A DNA stretch of 64,000 nucleotides, from NCBI GenBank assembly GCA_002349565.1, contig DEDN01000035.1:74743-138742 (forward strand). Reading direction: 5' to 3'. Source of the DNA: Alphaproteobacteria bacterium UBA2903 (GTDB taxonomy: Bacteria > Pseudomonadota > Alphaproteobacteria > CAAGCB01 > CAG-977). The translations under genes were made by a program, and so were the position numbers. The notes beneath the pieces are model-generated. The model made no database searches. It saw only the letters and a program-made list of their open reading frames with translations, and was not told the origin of the DNA. Below are positions 46,329-54,219 of this stretch, in pieces (position 1 is the first letter of the stretch; every line of letters begins with the position of its first letter).

Positions 46329-46561
46329 GATTTCTATTCTTCCAGCTGAGTCAGTGCAATCCGTTTCATTTCGTTTTTTTACAGTTTTCTTTTTTTCAAC
46401 CAGATAAAGTGAATATCCGATAGCTTTCCAGTGTTTTCGACAATGGTTTCGATGCTGAACGAACGGCGAAAGGAGGAATAAAAGGCATTATTTTCGTTGC
46501 AACCTTAGATAAATCGGATAGGATAATTAATGGGATTCCTGAGCGATAAAAGGCCAACGGA

Positions 46562-46777
46562 ATGAATTTGAGACTTTTTTTCTTTCACGGATTGATAAAA
46601 GAATTTCATCTGTCAAAAATACGGCGGATATTGGAAAGAACGGACATTGGTGATGAAGCGAAAATGCTGTTGGTCACAAACTCTTTGAATCGGTTGAAAG
46701 AAATTGATGAAGCCTACAATTTTGCTGATACTTTGGATAAATTGAATACGTTAATTAATGGACAAAATAAGCAATAA
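46562..46777 (+). CDS. Small hypothetical protein
   Basis: This 71-aa helical protein (KIRRILERTDIGDEAKMLLV) has no recognised family. CAACGGA lies just before the ATG. It is AT-rich and lies 17 bases before a membrane-protein gene, probably in one operon. The 233-base gap upstream (46329-46561) has no clear gene. Confidence 0.5.
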   Translation: MNLRLFFFHGLIKEFHLSKIRRILERTDIGDEAKMLLVTNSLNRLKEIDEAYNFADTLDKLNTLINGQNKQ

Positions 46778-46794
46778 TTTTTAGGGATTCCAAA

Positions 46795-47355
46795 ATGTTT
46801 TCTTATCCGATTATAATAGAACAACCAAAAGATTGGATTGATTATTTATCCGCTTTTGGCCCTATGATTGCCGCCTTTATTGCAATCGGTATAGCTGTTT
46901 GGCAGGGAATAATTCAAAATCGTCAGCATAATTTGGCTTTGTTCGAAAAAAGGTGGGCTTTTTGGGAAGAAACAAAAAAGCTTGGCTATAAAACACAAAC
47001 ATTTAAACATACTCCTGCTGACGAAATGGGCGATGGTTCAGATCCTGAAAAGAATTTTTGGATTGTTGGTCAGGAAATACAAAATCTGGCTAAAAAAGGC
47101 TGTGTTCTGTTTGGAAAAAAAATTGAAACGGAAATCAATGAAATTGCAGAAACTTTTAAAAAAAATCATTTGCTTCAAGAAAGAATATTAGAAAAACTGA
47201 AATATAAAGATGACTATGAACGTGCAGGGAAATCTATAAGAGAAGAGCTTTCTATGGATTTTGATAATAAAAGGAAACTTGACTTACAGCACTCGCAAAA
47301 ATGGAACGAATTAGCCCAGCATATTTTTGATAAGATACGGGAATTGGAAGTATGA
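46795..47355 (+). CDS. Single-helix membrane protein, unknown function
   Basis: This 186-aa protein has one N-terminal membrane helix (residues 18-37, ending AVWQGIIQN). A cytoplasmic helical domain with repeated charged coils follows (EINEIAETFKKNHLLQERIL). TTAGGGA precedes the ATG. The arrangement, a single helix plus coiled cytosolic part, is common among island-encoded effectors of defence systems. No catalytic motif is present. Confidence 0.6.
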   Translation: MFSYPIIIEQPKDWIDYLSAFGPMIAAFIAIGIAVWQGIIQNRQHNLALFEKRWAFWEETKKLGYKTQTFKHTPADEMGDGSDPEKNFWIVGQEIQNLAKKGCVLFGKKIETEINEIAETFKKNHLLQERILEKLKYKDDYERAGKSIREELSMDFDNKRKLDLQHSQKWNELAQHIFDKIRELEV

Positions 47356-47542
47356 TTCATTTCTGGTATTGTTTTTTGAGAAACTGGAAGATTTTTTTGA
47401 TGCTCTCTCTGCTCTGGTTGTTGCGGGATGGGCTGTTTTGCATACTTGGGGGAAAGAAAGGGAAGCCTTTCCATTATTTAGGAGTGCTACGGAGTTTTTT
47501 ATAAGGGGTTTCAACGGGAAAAAGAGAAAAGGAGGCTGTTAA
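47327..47542 (+). CDS. Possible small membrane protein
   Basis: The reading frame overlaps the preceding gene by 29 bases and stops two bases before the Mrr gene. It encodes a hydrophobic stretch (FFDALSALVVAGWAVLHTW) and a basic end. There is no ATG at its beginning (TTG candidates at 47327 and 47372). It could equally be a leader region, as the Mrr ribosome site GGAGG lies inside its last codons. Confidence 0.3.
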   Translation: MIRYGNWKYDSFLVLFFEKLEDFFDALSALVVAGWAVLHTWGKEREAFPLFRSATEFFIRGFNGKKRKGGC

Positions 47543-47544
47543 AA

Positions 47545-48633
47545 ATGTCGATAAAAGATCGTATGGTTGAACGGATGATGAAAAACTATCCTATCTTAAA
47601 TAGAAAATATAGAGAGCTTCATTACGTCAACTTTTTGAAATATTTGGAAGATTTTTCAAAAAAAGAATTTAGTGAAAGTGGAAGAGAATATTATGCGAAA
47701 TCTTTTCTATTTGATTGCTATATAGAGGCGGAAAAACGGTCTATACGTATAGAATCAGAAAACCGTAAAGAAGAAAAACGTAGAGAAGAAGAAATACGTA
47801 AAAAAGAAGCTGACGAGTTTGAAAAATATGTAATTTCTGAAATGGTAAAACATTATGCTGTTTTGAGAACAAAGTTCAGTAGAGCGAAAGTGGTTGATGA
47901 ATATGGAATTGAAACTTTTAATGAAGAACAGTTTGATGAAGATTTAAAGTATTTTGTTAGAAACGTTTTGAAAGAAAATAAAAATATGCCACAAGCGTTT
48001 TTCTTTCATTGCTTTGAACAAGCAAAAGAAGTTGCAGAAAAGGAATTTGATGAGTTCGAAAAATATGTAATTTCTGAAATGGTAAAACATTATGCTGTTT
48101 TGAAAACGAAGTTTAATAGAGCAAATGTTGTTGATGAATATGGAATTGAAACTTTCAACGAAGAACAGTTTGATGAAGATTTAAAGTATTTTGTTAGAAA
48201 AGTTTTGAGAGAAAATAAGAATATGCCGCAAGAGTTTTTCTTCCGTTGCTTTGAAAAAGCAAAAGAAGTTGCGGAAATTGATTTTAATGTATCGAATATT
48301 CAAACAGGCGAAGATTATGAACGGTTTGTTCGTGAACTTTGCGTATCAGCCGGTTTTGAATGTGGAATGACACCGAAAACGGGTGATCAGGGTGTTGATT
48401 TAATTGTCAGAAAAGACCGGACTCATATCGCGATACAGTGTAAATTCTATTCAAGTCTTATCGGAAATGCCGCAGTTCAGGAAGTCATCGCGGGACAGAA
48501 ATTTTATAATTGCGATTATGCGTGCGTCGTTTCCAATCAAGATTATACCGATTCCGCGAGAAAACTGGCAAATGCGGCTGATGTTAAATTGTTATCACAC
48601 GAAACATTGATTCCGTATCTGCAAAAACTGTGA
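47545..48633 (+). CDS. Mrr-type restriction endonuclease with duplicated N-terminal repeats
   Basis: This 362-aa protein has three related helical modules at the N-terminus and an Mrr_cat nuclease domain at the C-terminus (about residues 250-362). The nuclease has TGEDYERFVRELCVSAGFEC, Asp285 in GDQGVDLIV and Gln298-x-Lys300 in IAIQCKFY, the PD-(D/E)XK variant used by Mrr. Modules 2 and 3 are a 79-residue tandem repeat, nearly identical at DNA level. Mrr enzymes cut modified (often methylated) DNA. GGAGG lies ten bases before the ATG. It is the last gene of the AT-rich plus-strand group. Confidence 0.85.
   Translation: MSIKDRMVERMMKNYPILNRKYRELHYVNFLKYLEDFSKKEFSESGREYYAKSFLFDCYIEAEKRSIRIESENRKEEKRREEEIRKKEADEFEKYVISEMVKHYAVLRTKFSRAKVVDEYGIETFNEEQFDEDLKYFVRNVLKENKNMPQAFFFHCFEQAKEVAEKEFDEFEKYVISEMVKHYAVLKTKFNRANVVDEYGIETFNEEQFDEDLKYFVRKVLRENKNMPQEFFFRCFEKAKEVAEIDFNVSNIQTGEDYERFVRELCVSAGFECGMTPKTGDQGVDLIVRKDRTHIAIQCKFYSSLIGNAAVQEVIAGQKFYNCDYACVVSNQDYTDSARKLANAADVKLLSHETLIPYLQKL
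47812..48285 (+). repeat. 237-bp tandem duplication inside the Mrr gene
   Basis: Copies 47812-48048 and 48049-48285 are offset by exactly 79 codons and keep the frame. They share long identical stretches, including TATGTAATTTCTGAAATGGT and the block encoding YGIETFNEEQFDEDLKYF. The duplication looks recent. Confidence 0.85.
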
Positions 48634-48751
48634 TTCTGCAAAAATATTTATGAATGGGGACTTAACTCAAATACTCTCCTGATTGGCGGATAAACCGTCA
48701 TTCTGCCTATGCCTGTTATACTCCCCTGCCATATCGTCGTTTGATTGAAAA

Positions 48752-48791
48752 ATAAAAAATTACTAAAACAGGGCGGATTACTCCGCCCTGT
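48752..48791 (-). terminator. Terminator of the small HTH gene
   Basis: The stem ACAGGGCGGA / TCCGCCCTGT with TTAC loop contains the gene's stop codon (48778-48780). It is followed on the minus strand by TTTTAGTAATTTTTTATT. Confidence 0.8.
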
Positions 48792-49002
48792 CTGTTGATA
48801 CGTTTTTGTTGATCCATTCGTCCAAATCGGCTTTGCGGTATCGGACGACTTTTCCCAATTTGACAAACGGCAAGCCGTATTTGTTCGTCATACGCCAGAC
48901 GGCAAGCGTGTTGATTTTCACGCCGATATAAACGGCGGCGTCCCTCGGTGTCATCAATCCGGCGGGGGATATGTTGCAGGCTTCTTTACAGGTTCGTTCC
49001 AT
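48778..49002 (-). CDS. AlpA/MerR-like helix-turn-helix protein
   Basis: This 74-aa protein has the excisionase/DNA-binding HTH pattern LMTPRDAAVYIGVKINTLAVWR, then GLPFVKLGKVVRYRKADLDEWI. ATG 49002 has AAAGGAGG at an ideal distance. It is a third member of the broad AlpA/HTH_17 group in this window but differs from the GGGPKFRKFG pair. It sits next to the tRNA-Gln end of mobile region A, so it may regulate excision. Confidence 0.8.
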   Translation of the reverse strand: MERTCKEACNISPAGLMTPRDAAVYIGVKINTLAVWRMTNKYGLPFVKLGKVVRYRKADLDEWINKNVSTDRAE

Positions 49003-49355
49003 GTGTTCCTCCTTTCTTTGACGAAGGCTTGAACACACAGAAACACCGGCGCACACGTCCTTCATCAAATAAATGATGTCGGTTTCGATTGAATTGTGTG
49101 CAGGCTCGGTAAATACCGGTCTGTGCTAAAAAGCTGTTATCAATCTAAGCATATCAACGCCTTGTTTGCAATATCCCCCGTGTATGATTGTGATTGATTA
49201 TCATTACCGGACGGAAAAAAAAGAAAATACGGATTGCGTTTTTTACGCTTTTGACTGATGATGAATGAGGAAGATTGATGACATTTGAACGGTGTCGGGG
49301 TTGACCGTCGGTCGACCGGAGTTTTCCCGAAGGCTTTGTAAATTGTCTGCCGGAA
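49003..49355. other. Noncoding gap between the HTH gene and tRNA-Gln
   Basis: No gene is supported. It should hold the promoter of the HTH gene and, if the island is inserted at the tRNA, the attachment core near its right end. I see no clear -35/-10 pair or direct repeat. Confidence 0.3.
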
Positions 49356-49382
49356 AACAAAAAATCCCTTGAAAATCAAGGG
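49356..49382 (-). terminator. Terminator of tRNA-Gln
   Basis: CCCTTGA / TCAAGGG with a three-base loop (49366-49382) is followed on the minus strand by ATTTTTTG. It lies eight bases after the tRNA 3' end. Confidence 0.75.
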
Positions 49383-49390
49383 CTTGTGAT

Positions 49391-49464
49391 TGGCTGGGGA
49401 ACCTGGACTCGAACCAAGACTAACTGAGTCAAAGTCCGTTGCCTTACCGCTTGGCTACGTCCCA
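49391..49464 (-). tRNA. tRNA-Gln(TTG) with mismatched 3' half
   Basis: The 74-base gene has a normal D-arm (GCCAAGCGGTAAGGC), anticodon loop CTTTGAC giving TTG, T-loop TTCGAGT and encoded CCA. The 5' strands TGGGACG (acceptor) and ACGGA (anticodon stem) would expect CGTCCCA and TCCGT. The 3' strands are TTCCCCA and TCAGT, leaving two acceptor mismatches and one anticodon-stem mismatch. The 3' half therefore seems to come from a different tRNA-Gln version, as happens when an element recombines at a tRNA 3' end. The 3' end faces mobile region A. Confidence 0.8.
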
Positions 49465-49574
49465 ACGACAATAAGATAAGTAATCTGTTTTTAAGGGCTT
49501 AGTCAAGTAATTTATGCACGCTTTAAATTTTAATTGTTTTTTTTATCAAATCGGGTATTGTGTGCTTTACAGAC

Positions 49575-49651
49575 GCGCCCGTAGCTCAGCTGGATAGAGT
49601 ATCGGCCTCCGAAGCCGAGGGTCGTGGTTTCGAATCCCGCCGGGCGCACCA
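49575..49651 (+). tRNA. tRNA-Arg(CCG)
   Basis: The 77-base gene has acceptor GCGCCCG / CGGGCGC, anticodon stem TCGGC / GCCGA, loop CTCCGAA giving CCG, and encoded CCA. The T-stem GTGGT / CCCGC has T opposite C at the normally invariant G53-C61 pair, so the gene may be slightly degraded. Confidence 0.9.
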
Positions 49652-49706
49652 TTCTTTAAAAAAAAACGGCCGTCGCGGTCGTTTTTTGCATTTACGGGGC
49701 GGAAAA

Positions 49707-50639
49707 ATGAAAATCGCCGTTTTAAGAGATGACCTGATAAACCCGTCTTCACCGGACGCTATGGATACGTTGACGGAGGCCGGATTTATCGAAAGCGTTT
49801 TATTCGACGGAAACGAAGTCCGGCAAATCCCGTTTTACGCCGATTTGGAAAAGACGATCGGCACGCTTCAACGGTATGCCCCCGATGTCGTTTTCAACCT
49901 GACGGAATCCGTTTGTTCTCAGGGCGGATTGGCGGTTTTCGCGCCGCAGCTGTTGGACATATTGCGTCTGCCGTATACGGGAAACAGGACGTTCGCGCAT
50001 CTGGTCAGCGCGGACAAGGATTTGGCAAAGCGGCTGTTTTTGCAAAACGGATTGCCCGCGCCGTCTTCGGTTTATCGGGCGGGGGCAAGCTATTTGCTGA
50101 AAGCAAAAACGGAACACGCTTCCGCGCATTTGGACGATACCTGTGTCGTTTCTCCGGCGTCCGAAGACGAATTGCGGAGTGCGTTGAAACAAAAAGAGCG
50201 GGAAACCGGTCTGGCGTGGATCGCCGAAGAATATATCGACGGGCGGGAATTTAACGTCGCTTTGTTGGGCGATGAGATTCTGCCGCCGGCGGAGATGTGC
50301 TTTTCCCCCGATTTCAAAGGGCATAAGATTCTGACGTATGAAGCGAAATGGAACGAGGACTGCGACGCTTATCAACTCAGCCGCCGGTCGTTTGACGTCG
50401 AAAACGAAGTCAGGGAAAGGCTTTCCGCCGTCGCTTTGAAATGCAAAGACGTTCTGGATTTGCGCGGCTACACGCGGATCGATTTCAGGATGAACGCCAA
50501 AGGGGTACTGTTCATCATTGATTTGAACACGAATCCCTGTATCGCGCCGGATTCCGGTTTTATCGCGATGGCGCACGAAGCCGGATTGAGCGATAAAGAA
50601 GTCATTGAAAGGATCGTCGCCAATGCTTTTTCGAAATGA
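49707..50639 (+). CDS. ATP-grasp ligase, D-Ala-D-Ala ligase-like (A)
   Basis: This 310-aa ATP-grasp protein has the D-Ala-D-Ala ligase order: DVVFNLTES, LPYTGNRTFAHLVSADKDLAKRL (central domain), EEYIDGREFNVALLG and the metal-binding DFRMNAKGVLFIIDLNTNPCIAPDSGFIAMA. It is shorter than Ddl and lacks its typical serine loop, so it probably joins different amino acids or peptides with ATP. ATG 49707 has GGGGCGG in front. The next gene overlaps its end by 17 bases. A similar ligase (B) lies at 51102-52073. Confidence 0.8.
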   Translation: MKIAVLRDDLINPSSPDAMDTLTEAGFIESVLFDGNEVRQIPFYADLEKTIGTLQRYAPDVVFNLTESVCSQGGLAVFAPQLLDILRLPYTGNRTFAHLVSADKDLAKRLFLQNGLPAPSSVYRAGASYLLKAKTEHASAHLDDTCVVSPASEDELRSALKQKERETGLAWIAEEYIDGREFNVALLGDEILPPAEMCFSPDFKGHKILTYEAKWNEDCDAYQLSRRSFDVENEVRERLSAVALKCKDVLDLRGYTRIDFRMNAKGVLFIIDLNTNPCIAPDSGFIAMAHEAGLSDKEVIERIVANAFSK

Positions 50640-51105
50640 GATTTTTCCGCGGGATGTGGACGCTGTTCGCGAAATTCTTTCTTCGACGGGATTTTTTGAG
50701 GAAGCGCCGGATGAAATCGACGTCGCGATCGAATTGGCCGAAAAAGCGTTGGCGGACGACAATTCACCGGAAAACTACGACTTTGTTTTCTTGGATGACG
50801 GGGACAAAACGCTTGGCTACGCCTGTTTCGCGCGCGTGCCCTGCACGGTGTCAAGCTTTGAAATTTACTGGATTGCCGTGCATAACAACTGCCGCGGACA
50901 AGGGCTTGGCAAACAGCTGATGAAGGAGGTCGTCCGTCTGGTGAAAGGTTTCGGGGCGACAAAGCTTGTTTTACAGACGGCCGGACGGGAACAGTATCTG
51001 CCGACGCAAAAATTTTATCAATCGTGCGGTTTTAAGGAAGAAGCGCGCCTGAAAAACTACTATGCGGCAGGGGACGATTGCCTGATTTACACGATGGATT
51101 TCTAA
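50623..51105 (+). CDS. GNAT family N-acetyltransferase
   Basis: This 160-aa acyl-CoA N-acyltransferase has the acetyl-CoA-binding motif A IYWIAVHNNCRGQGLGKQLM, followed by TKFYQSCGF-type TQKFYQSCGFKEEARL and YTMDF at the end. ATG 50623 lies inside the ligase A gene, with AAAGGA in front. Next to lysine 2,3-aminomutase it could acetylate beta-lysine as in the AblA/AblB pair, but it is shorter than AblB. The convergent gene's stop overlaps by four bases. Confidence 0.85.
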   Translation: MLFRNEIFPRDVDAVREILSSTGFFEEAPDEIDVAIELAEKALADDNSPENYDFVFLDDGDKTLGYACFARVPCTVSSFEIYWIAVHNNCRGQGLGKQLMKEVVRLVKGFGATKLVLQTAGREQYLPTQKFYQSCGFKEEARLKNYYAAGDDCLIYTMDF

Positions 51106-52073
51106 CTGTTTTTGACTCTGTGAATCGCGGATTTCAGAATTTCCCCGATCAACGTCTGGTAATCCATTCCTGCCATTTTACATAAAATCGGCAAATCGGA
51201 ATAAGTCGGATTCAATCCCGCCAAAGGATTGACTTCGATAAAGCGCGGCGTGCCCTGTGCGTCCAGCCGGACGTCGATGCGTCCCGCATCCAGACAGTCC
51301 AAAGCTTCCCACGCTTTCAACGCCGTTTCGGCGACTTTCGGTTCGTCAACCAGAACGTATCTGACGCGGTCTTCGTATTTCTGTTTGTTTTCGTAGGTGT
51401 ACGCTTCCTGTTCCGCTTTTTCGCCCAGAACGATTTCCGCAACACCGATGACGCGGGCGTTCTTGCCGCTGCCGATCAGGCCGACGGTGAATTCCCGTCC
51501 GGACAGATATGTTTCGACCAGAACGGGTTCGTGAAAACGTTCCAACAAATCGGTGCAGACGTCTTTTAATTCGGCTTTGTTATGGACGCAGGATTTCGCC
51601 GAAATGCCTTTGCTGGTTCCTTCGGCGACGGGTTTGGCAAACACGGGATAGGACAGCGGCATATCATCGATATCCGCCGCTTCTTTGACCAAGAAGAATT
51701 CGCACGCCGGCACGCCGTAAGACCGAACGACCGCGTCGGTCATCGCCTTGTTCAGCGTCAGAGCCATCAGATCCGCCCCCGAAAAAGTGGAGGGAATGTG
51801 ATACGCTTCCAATAAAGCGGGGACTTCCGCCTCGCGTCCCATACCGTCGACGCCTTCCGCGATGTTAAAGACCAAATCCCAGCGGTCGCCGGCGGCCAGG
51901 CGCTTCACCAGCGCTTTGACGTTGCCGATTTTGTCGGGCGTGTGGCCTTCGTTTCTGATGGCGTTTTCGATCGCGTCGATCGTTTCCTCGCAGTCGAATT
52001 CGGCGACTTGTTCCGTTGAAAAGCCTTCCTTTAAATAATCGCTTTTCAGGTCGTAAGTGATTCCTATGCGCAT
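51102..52073 (-). CDS. ATP-grasp ligase, D-Ala-D-Ala ligase-like (B)
   Basis: This 323-aa ATP-grasp ligase has DLVFNIAEGVDGMGREAEVP, IPSTFSGADLMALTLNKAMT, YPVFAKPVAEGTSKGI (ATP loop), ETYLSGREFTVGLIG and the metal motif FIEVNPLAGLNPTYSDLP. The N and E residues that bind metal are present, so it should be active. Related to ligase A but clearly different in sequence. ATG 52073 has GAAGGGG six bases upstream and lies one base after the kamA stop, so the two are co-translated. Confidence 0.85.
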   Translation of the reverse strand: MRIGITYDLKSDYLKEGFSTEQVAEFDCEETIDAIENAIRNEGHTPDKIGNVKALVKRLAAGDRWDLVFNIAEGVDGMGREAEVPALLEAYHIPSTFSGADLMALTLNKAMTDAVVRSYGVPACEFFLVKEAADIDDMPLSYPVFAKPVAEGTSKGISAKSCVHNKAELKDVCTDLLERFHEPVLVETYLSGREFTVGLIGSGKNARVIGVAEIVLGEKAEQEAYTYENKQKYEDRVRYVLVDEPKVAETALKAWEALDCLDAGRIDVRLDAQGTPRFIEVNPLAGLNPTYSDLPILCKMAGMDYQTLIGEILKSAIHRVKNS

Positions 52074-52074
52074 T

Positions 52075-53316
52075 TTAAACCCCTTCGCGGAAAACATCCG
52101 GATAAACGTAAGACTTGTCTGCGTAATTGTGCAGACGCAGATTTTCGCCGTCGATGCCGTCAACGTAGTTTGGCAGCAACGGTACTTTGCCGCCGCCGTT
52201 CGGAGCGTCGATCACATAGTGCGGCACAGCGTATCCGGAAATGAAGCCGCGCAGATGCTTGATGATGTCCAGTCCCGTCTGAACGGGCGTTCTGAAATGA
52301 CGGGATCCGGGGACGGGGTCGCATTGATAAATGTAATACGGTTTGACGCGGAAAGAGAGCAAGCCCATCATCAGCTTGCGCATCGTTTCCGGATCGTCGT
52401 TGACGCCTTTGAGCAAAACGGTCTGGGAGCCGATCGGCATACCGGCATCGGCCAGCCGTTCGCAAGCGGCTTTCATCTCCGGCGTCAGTTCGTCGGGATG
52501 GGTCGCGTGGATACTGACAAAGACGGGATGATACTTGGCGACCATATGGACCAGACGCGTCGTGATGCGCTGGGGCAGAACGGCTGTCGTCTTCGTCCCG
52601 AGCCGGATGATCGAAACGTGCGGGATCGCGCGCAGACGGGCTAACAGTTTTTCAAGCGTTTCCGTCGGCAAAGTCAGCGGATCGCCGCCCGATACGACGA
52701 CGTCCTGCACTTCCTCGTGTTCGGCGATGTATTGGATTGCCTGCTCCCAGTAATCGTGTTTGCATTCGTGATGCGTCGCGCCGATCAGACGGGAACGGGT
52801 GCAATAACGGCACGCCGTACTGCAAAAATCGGTCGACAGGAACAAGATGCGGTTCGGATAGCGGTGAACCAATCCTTTGACGGGACTGTCGCGGTCTTCG
52901 CTCAGCGGATCGACTTTTTCTTCGGGCGAGATATCGTATTCGTCGGAAACGGGAATGACGCAACGGCGCAACGGCTGTGTCGGATCGTCGGGATCAAGCA
53001 AACTCATATAGTAGGGCGTGATCGCGACGGGAAAGCCTTTCTTTCCGTGTTCAAGCGCGCGGGCTTCGCTGTCGGTCAGATGCAGGACCCGTTCGATGTC
53101 GGCTTTTTTGCGGAATCTGTTGCGGATCTGCCAACGCCAGTCGTTCCATTGGGCTTCGGTGGTCTGCGGAAAATAAGTGTGCAGAAAACGGCGGGATCTG
53201 TCGGAGATAACGTGTTCCGAATGGTTGTGGGGAAGAGGGGAAGACGGAGGTTCTTCGGAAGATTCTTGCGTTTCTTCCGTCATCGGCTGTTCGGGAGCCG
53301 GAAAAGTCGTGTCCAT
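52075..53316 (-). CDS. kamA: Lysine 2,3-aminomutase
   Basis: This radical-SAM/PLP enzyme converts L-lysine to L-beta-lysine. The 413-aa protein has the cluster motif CSTACRYC (Cys165, Cys169, Cys172). VVSGGDPL binds SAM, QCDPVPGSRHFRTPV carries the substrate Asp333, and the PLP Lys377 is in NGGGKVPL. The length and C-terminal extension fit KamA rather than the shorter EpmB. The first 35 residues (Pro/Glu/Ser-rich) are an atypical leader. The downstream ATP-grasp ligase B follows by one base. Confidence 0.92.
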   Translation of the reverse strand: MDTTFPAPEQPMTEETQESSEEPPSSPLPHNHSEHVISDRSRRFLHTYFPQTTEAQWNDWRWQIRNRFRKKADIERVLHLTDSEARALEHGKKGFPVAITPYYMSLLDPDDPTQPLRRCVIPVSDEYDISPEEKVDPLSEDRDSPVKGLVHRYPNRILFLSTDFCSTACRYCTRSRLIGATHHECKHDYWEQAIQYIAEHEEVQDVVVSGGDPLTLPTETLEKLLARLRAIPHVSIIRLGTKTTAVLPQRITTRLVHMVAKYHPVFVSIHATHPDELTPEMKAACERLADAGMPIGSQTVLLKGVNDDPETMRKLMMGLLSFRVKPYYIYQCDPVPGSRHFRTPVQTGLDIIKHLRGFISGYAVPHYVIDAPNGGGKVPLLPNYVDGIDGENLRLHNYADKSYVYPDVFREGV

Positions 53317-53425
53317 AAAAATGCCTTTTCAAAAAGACGATAACGGCGTTATATTTTACTCTGTTTAAAAAGGACTTCAAGACTTATTTGAAGAATTTAA
53401 TTAAAAAAATAGCGAAAGGGATGAT

Positions 53426-54097
53426 ATGCGGGAAGCAGTCGATAAAACACAAGATGATTTGCCTTTTTTGTTTTTGCGGAAAAGCTATGCCGATTATGAA
53501 AAGGCGGTCGTAAAATGTGATGATTTGCTGGCGAAAAATCCGTCGGACGCGACCGCTTATTATATCCGTTCGATGGCGCGGTTCGGTATGGCGTCATTGG
53601 TTCCGACGAAATTCATCGGTGATGAAACCGTTTCGGAAAAGCGGATCGATGCCGTTTGCCGTGAAAACGCGGACACTTTTCAAAAAATCAGAAAGCGGCT
53701 TTCGGCGGAAGCGCAAAAAGACCCGAATAATAAAGATCATCTCATTTCGGAACTGACTTTCGGATTTTGGGCTTATCTTTTTTCCTCCGCCTACAAGAAA
53801 GCGTTATGGAGCAAGCATCCGACCTTGTTGAAGGAAATCTTCGACTGCACGAAGGAAACGCTTGTTTCGGGGCGCGTTTACGAACGTGTCAACAGAATAC
53901 GTATGTATAGGAACAAGGTGTTTCATTACGGTTCTTTGATAACGGTAACGGATGCTTTGAACGAACCGGCGAGAATCCACAATATGATTTACAAGCTGAT
54001 TCGCGATATGAACGCTAACTCGGTTCTGAAACAAATAAAGGAAATCGACCGCTTTAACGAGGAATACACCAAAGGACGCCGGTTGGGATTTTTGTAA
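53426..54097 (+). CDS. HEPN-type protein, Abi-like
   Basis: This 223-aa protein has an N-terminal TPR-like region (YADYEKAVVKCDDLLAKNPS) and a C-terminal helical domain with HLISELTFGFWAYLF. This domain ends in the motif RNKVFH (Arg162-x4-His167) within VNRIRMYRNKVFHYGS. RX4-6H is the catalytic mark of HEPN ribonucleases, and the surroundings match Abi-like proteins. It would cut RNA, possibly as a toxin or abortive-infection effector, though no partner gene is adjacent. AAAGGG lies five bases before the ATG. Confidence 0.75.
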   Translation: MREAVDKTQDDLPFLFLRKSYADYEKAVVKCDDLLAKNPSDATAYYIRSMARFGMASLVPTKFIGDETVSEKRIDAVCRENADTFQKIRKRLSAEAQKDPNNKDHLISELTFGFWAYLFSSAYKKALWSKHPTLLKEIFDCTKETLVSGRVYERVNRIRMYRNKVFHYGSLITVTDALNEPARIHNMIYKLIRDMNANSVLKQIKEIDRFNEEYTKGRRLGFL

Positions 54098-54109
54098 AGG
54101 CAACAGAAA

Positions 54110-54174
54110 AGAGGCGTCAACTACAATCAGACCGAAATCCTGCTTAAAAAAGCTTAATGTAGTATATAGCCTCT
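54110..54174. repeat. Imperfect inverted repeat after the HEPN gene
   Basis: AGAGGC-N4-ACTACA (54110-54125) pairs with TGTAGT-N5-GCCTCT (54158-54174). It may be a transcript end or the left boundary of mobile region B. Confidence 0.4.
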
Positions 54175-54219
54175 CTATCTGAAAGAAAATATAAGGTTAT
54201 CCCAGCCGTTTGTCAAGCG

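Noticed and set aside
52075..53316. KamA-like protein as EpmB (EF-P lysine aminomutase)
   Set aside because: The protein is longer than EpmB, has the KamA C-terminal region and substrate Asp, and no epmA or efp gene is adjacent.
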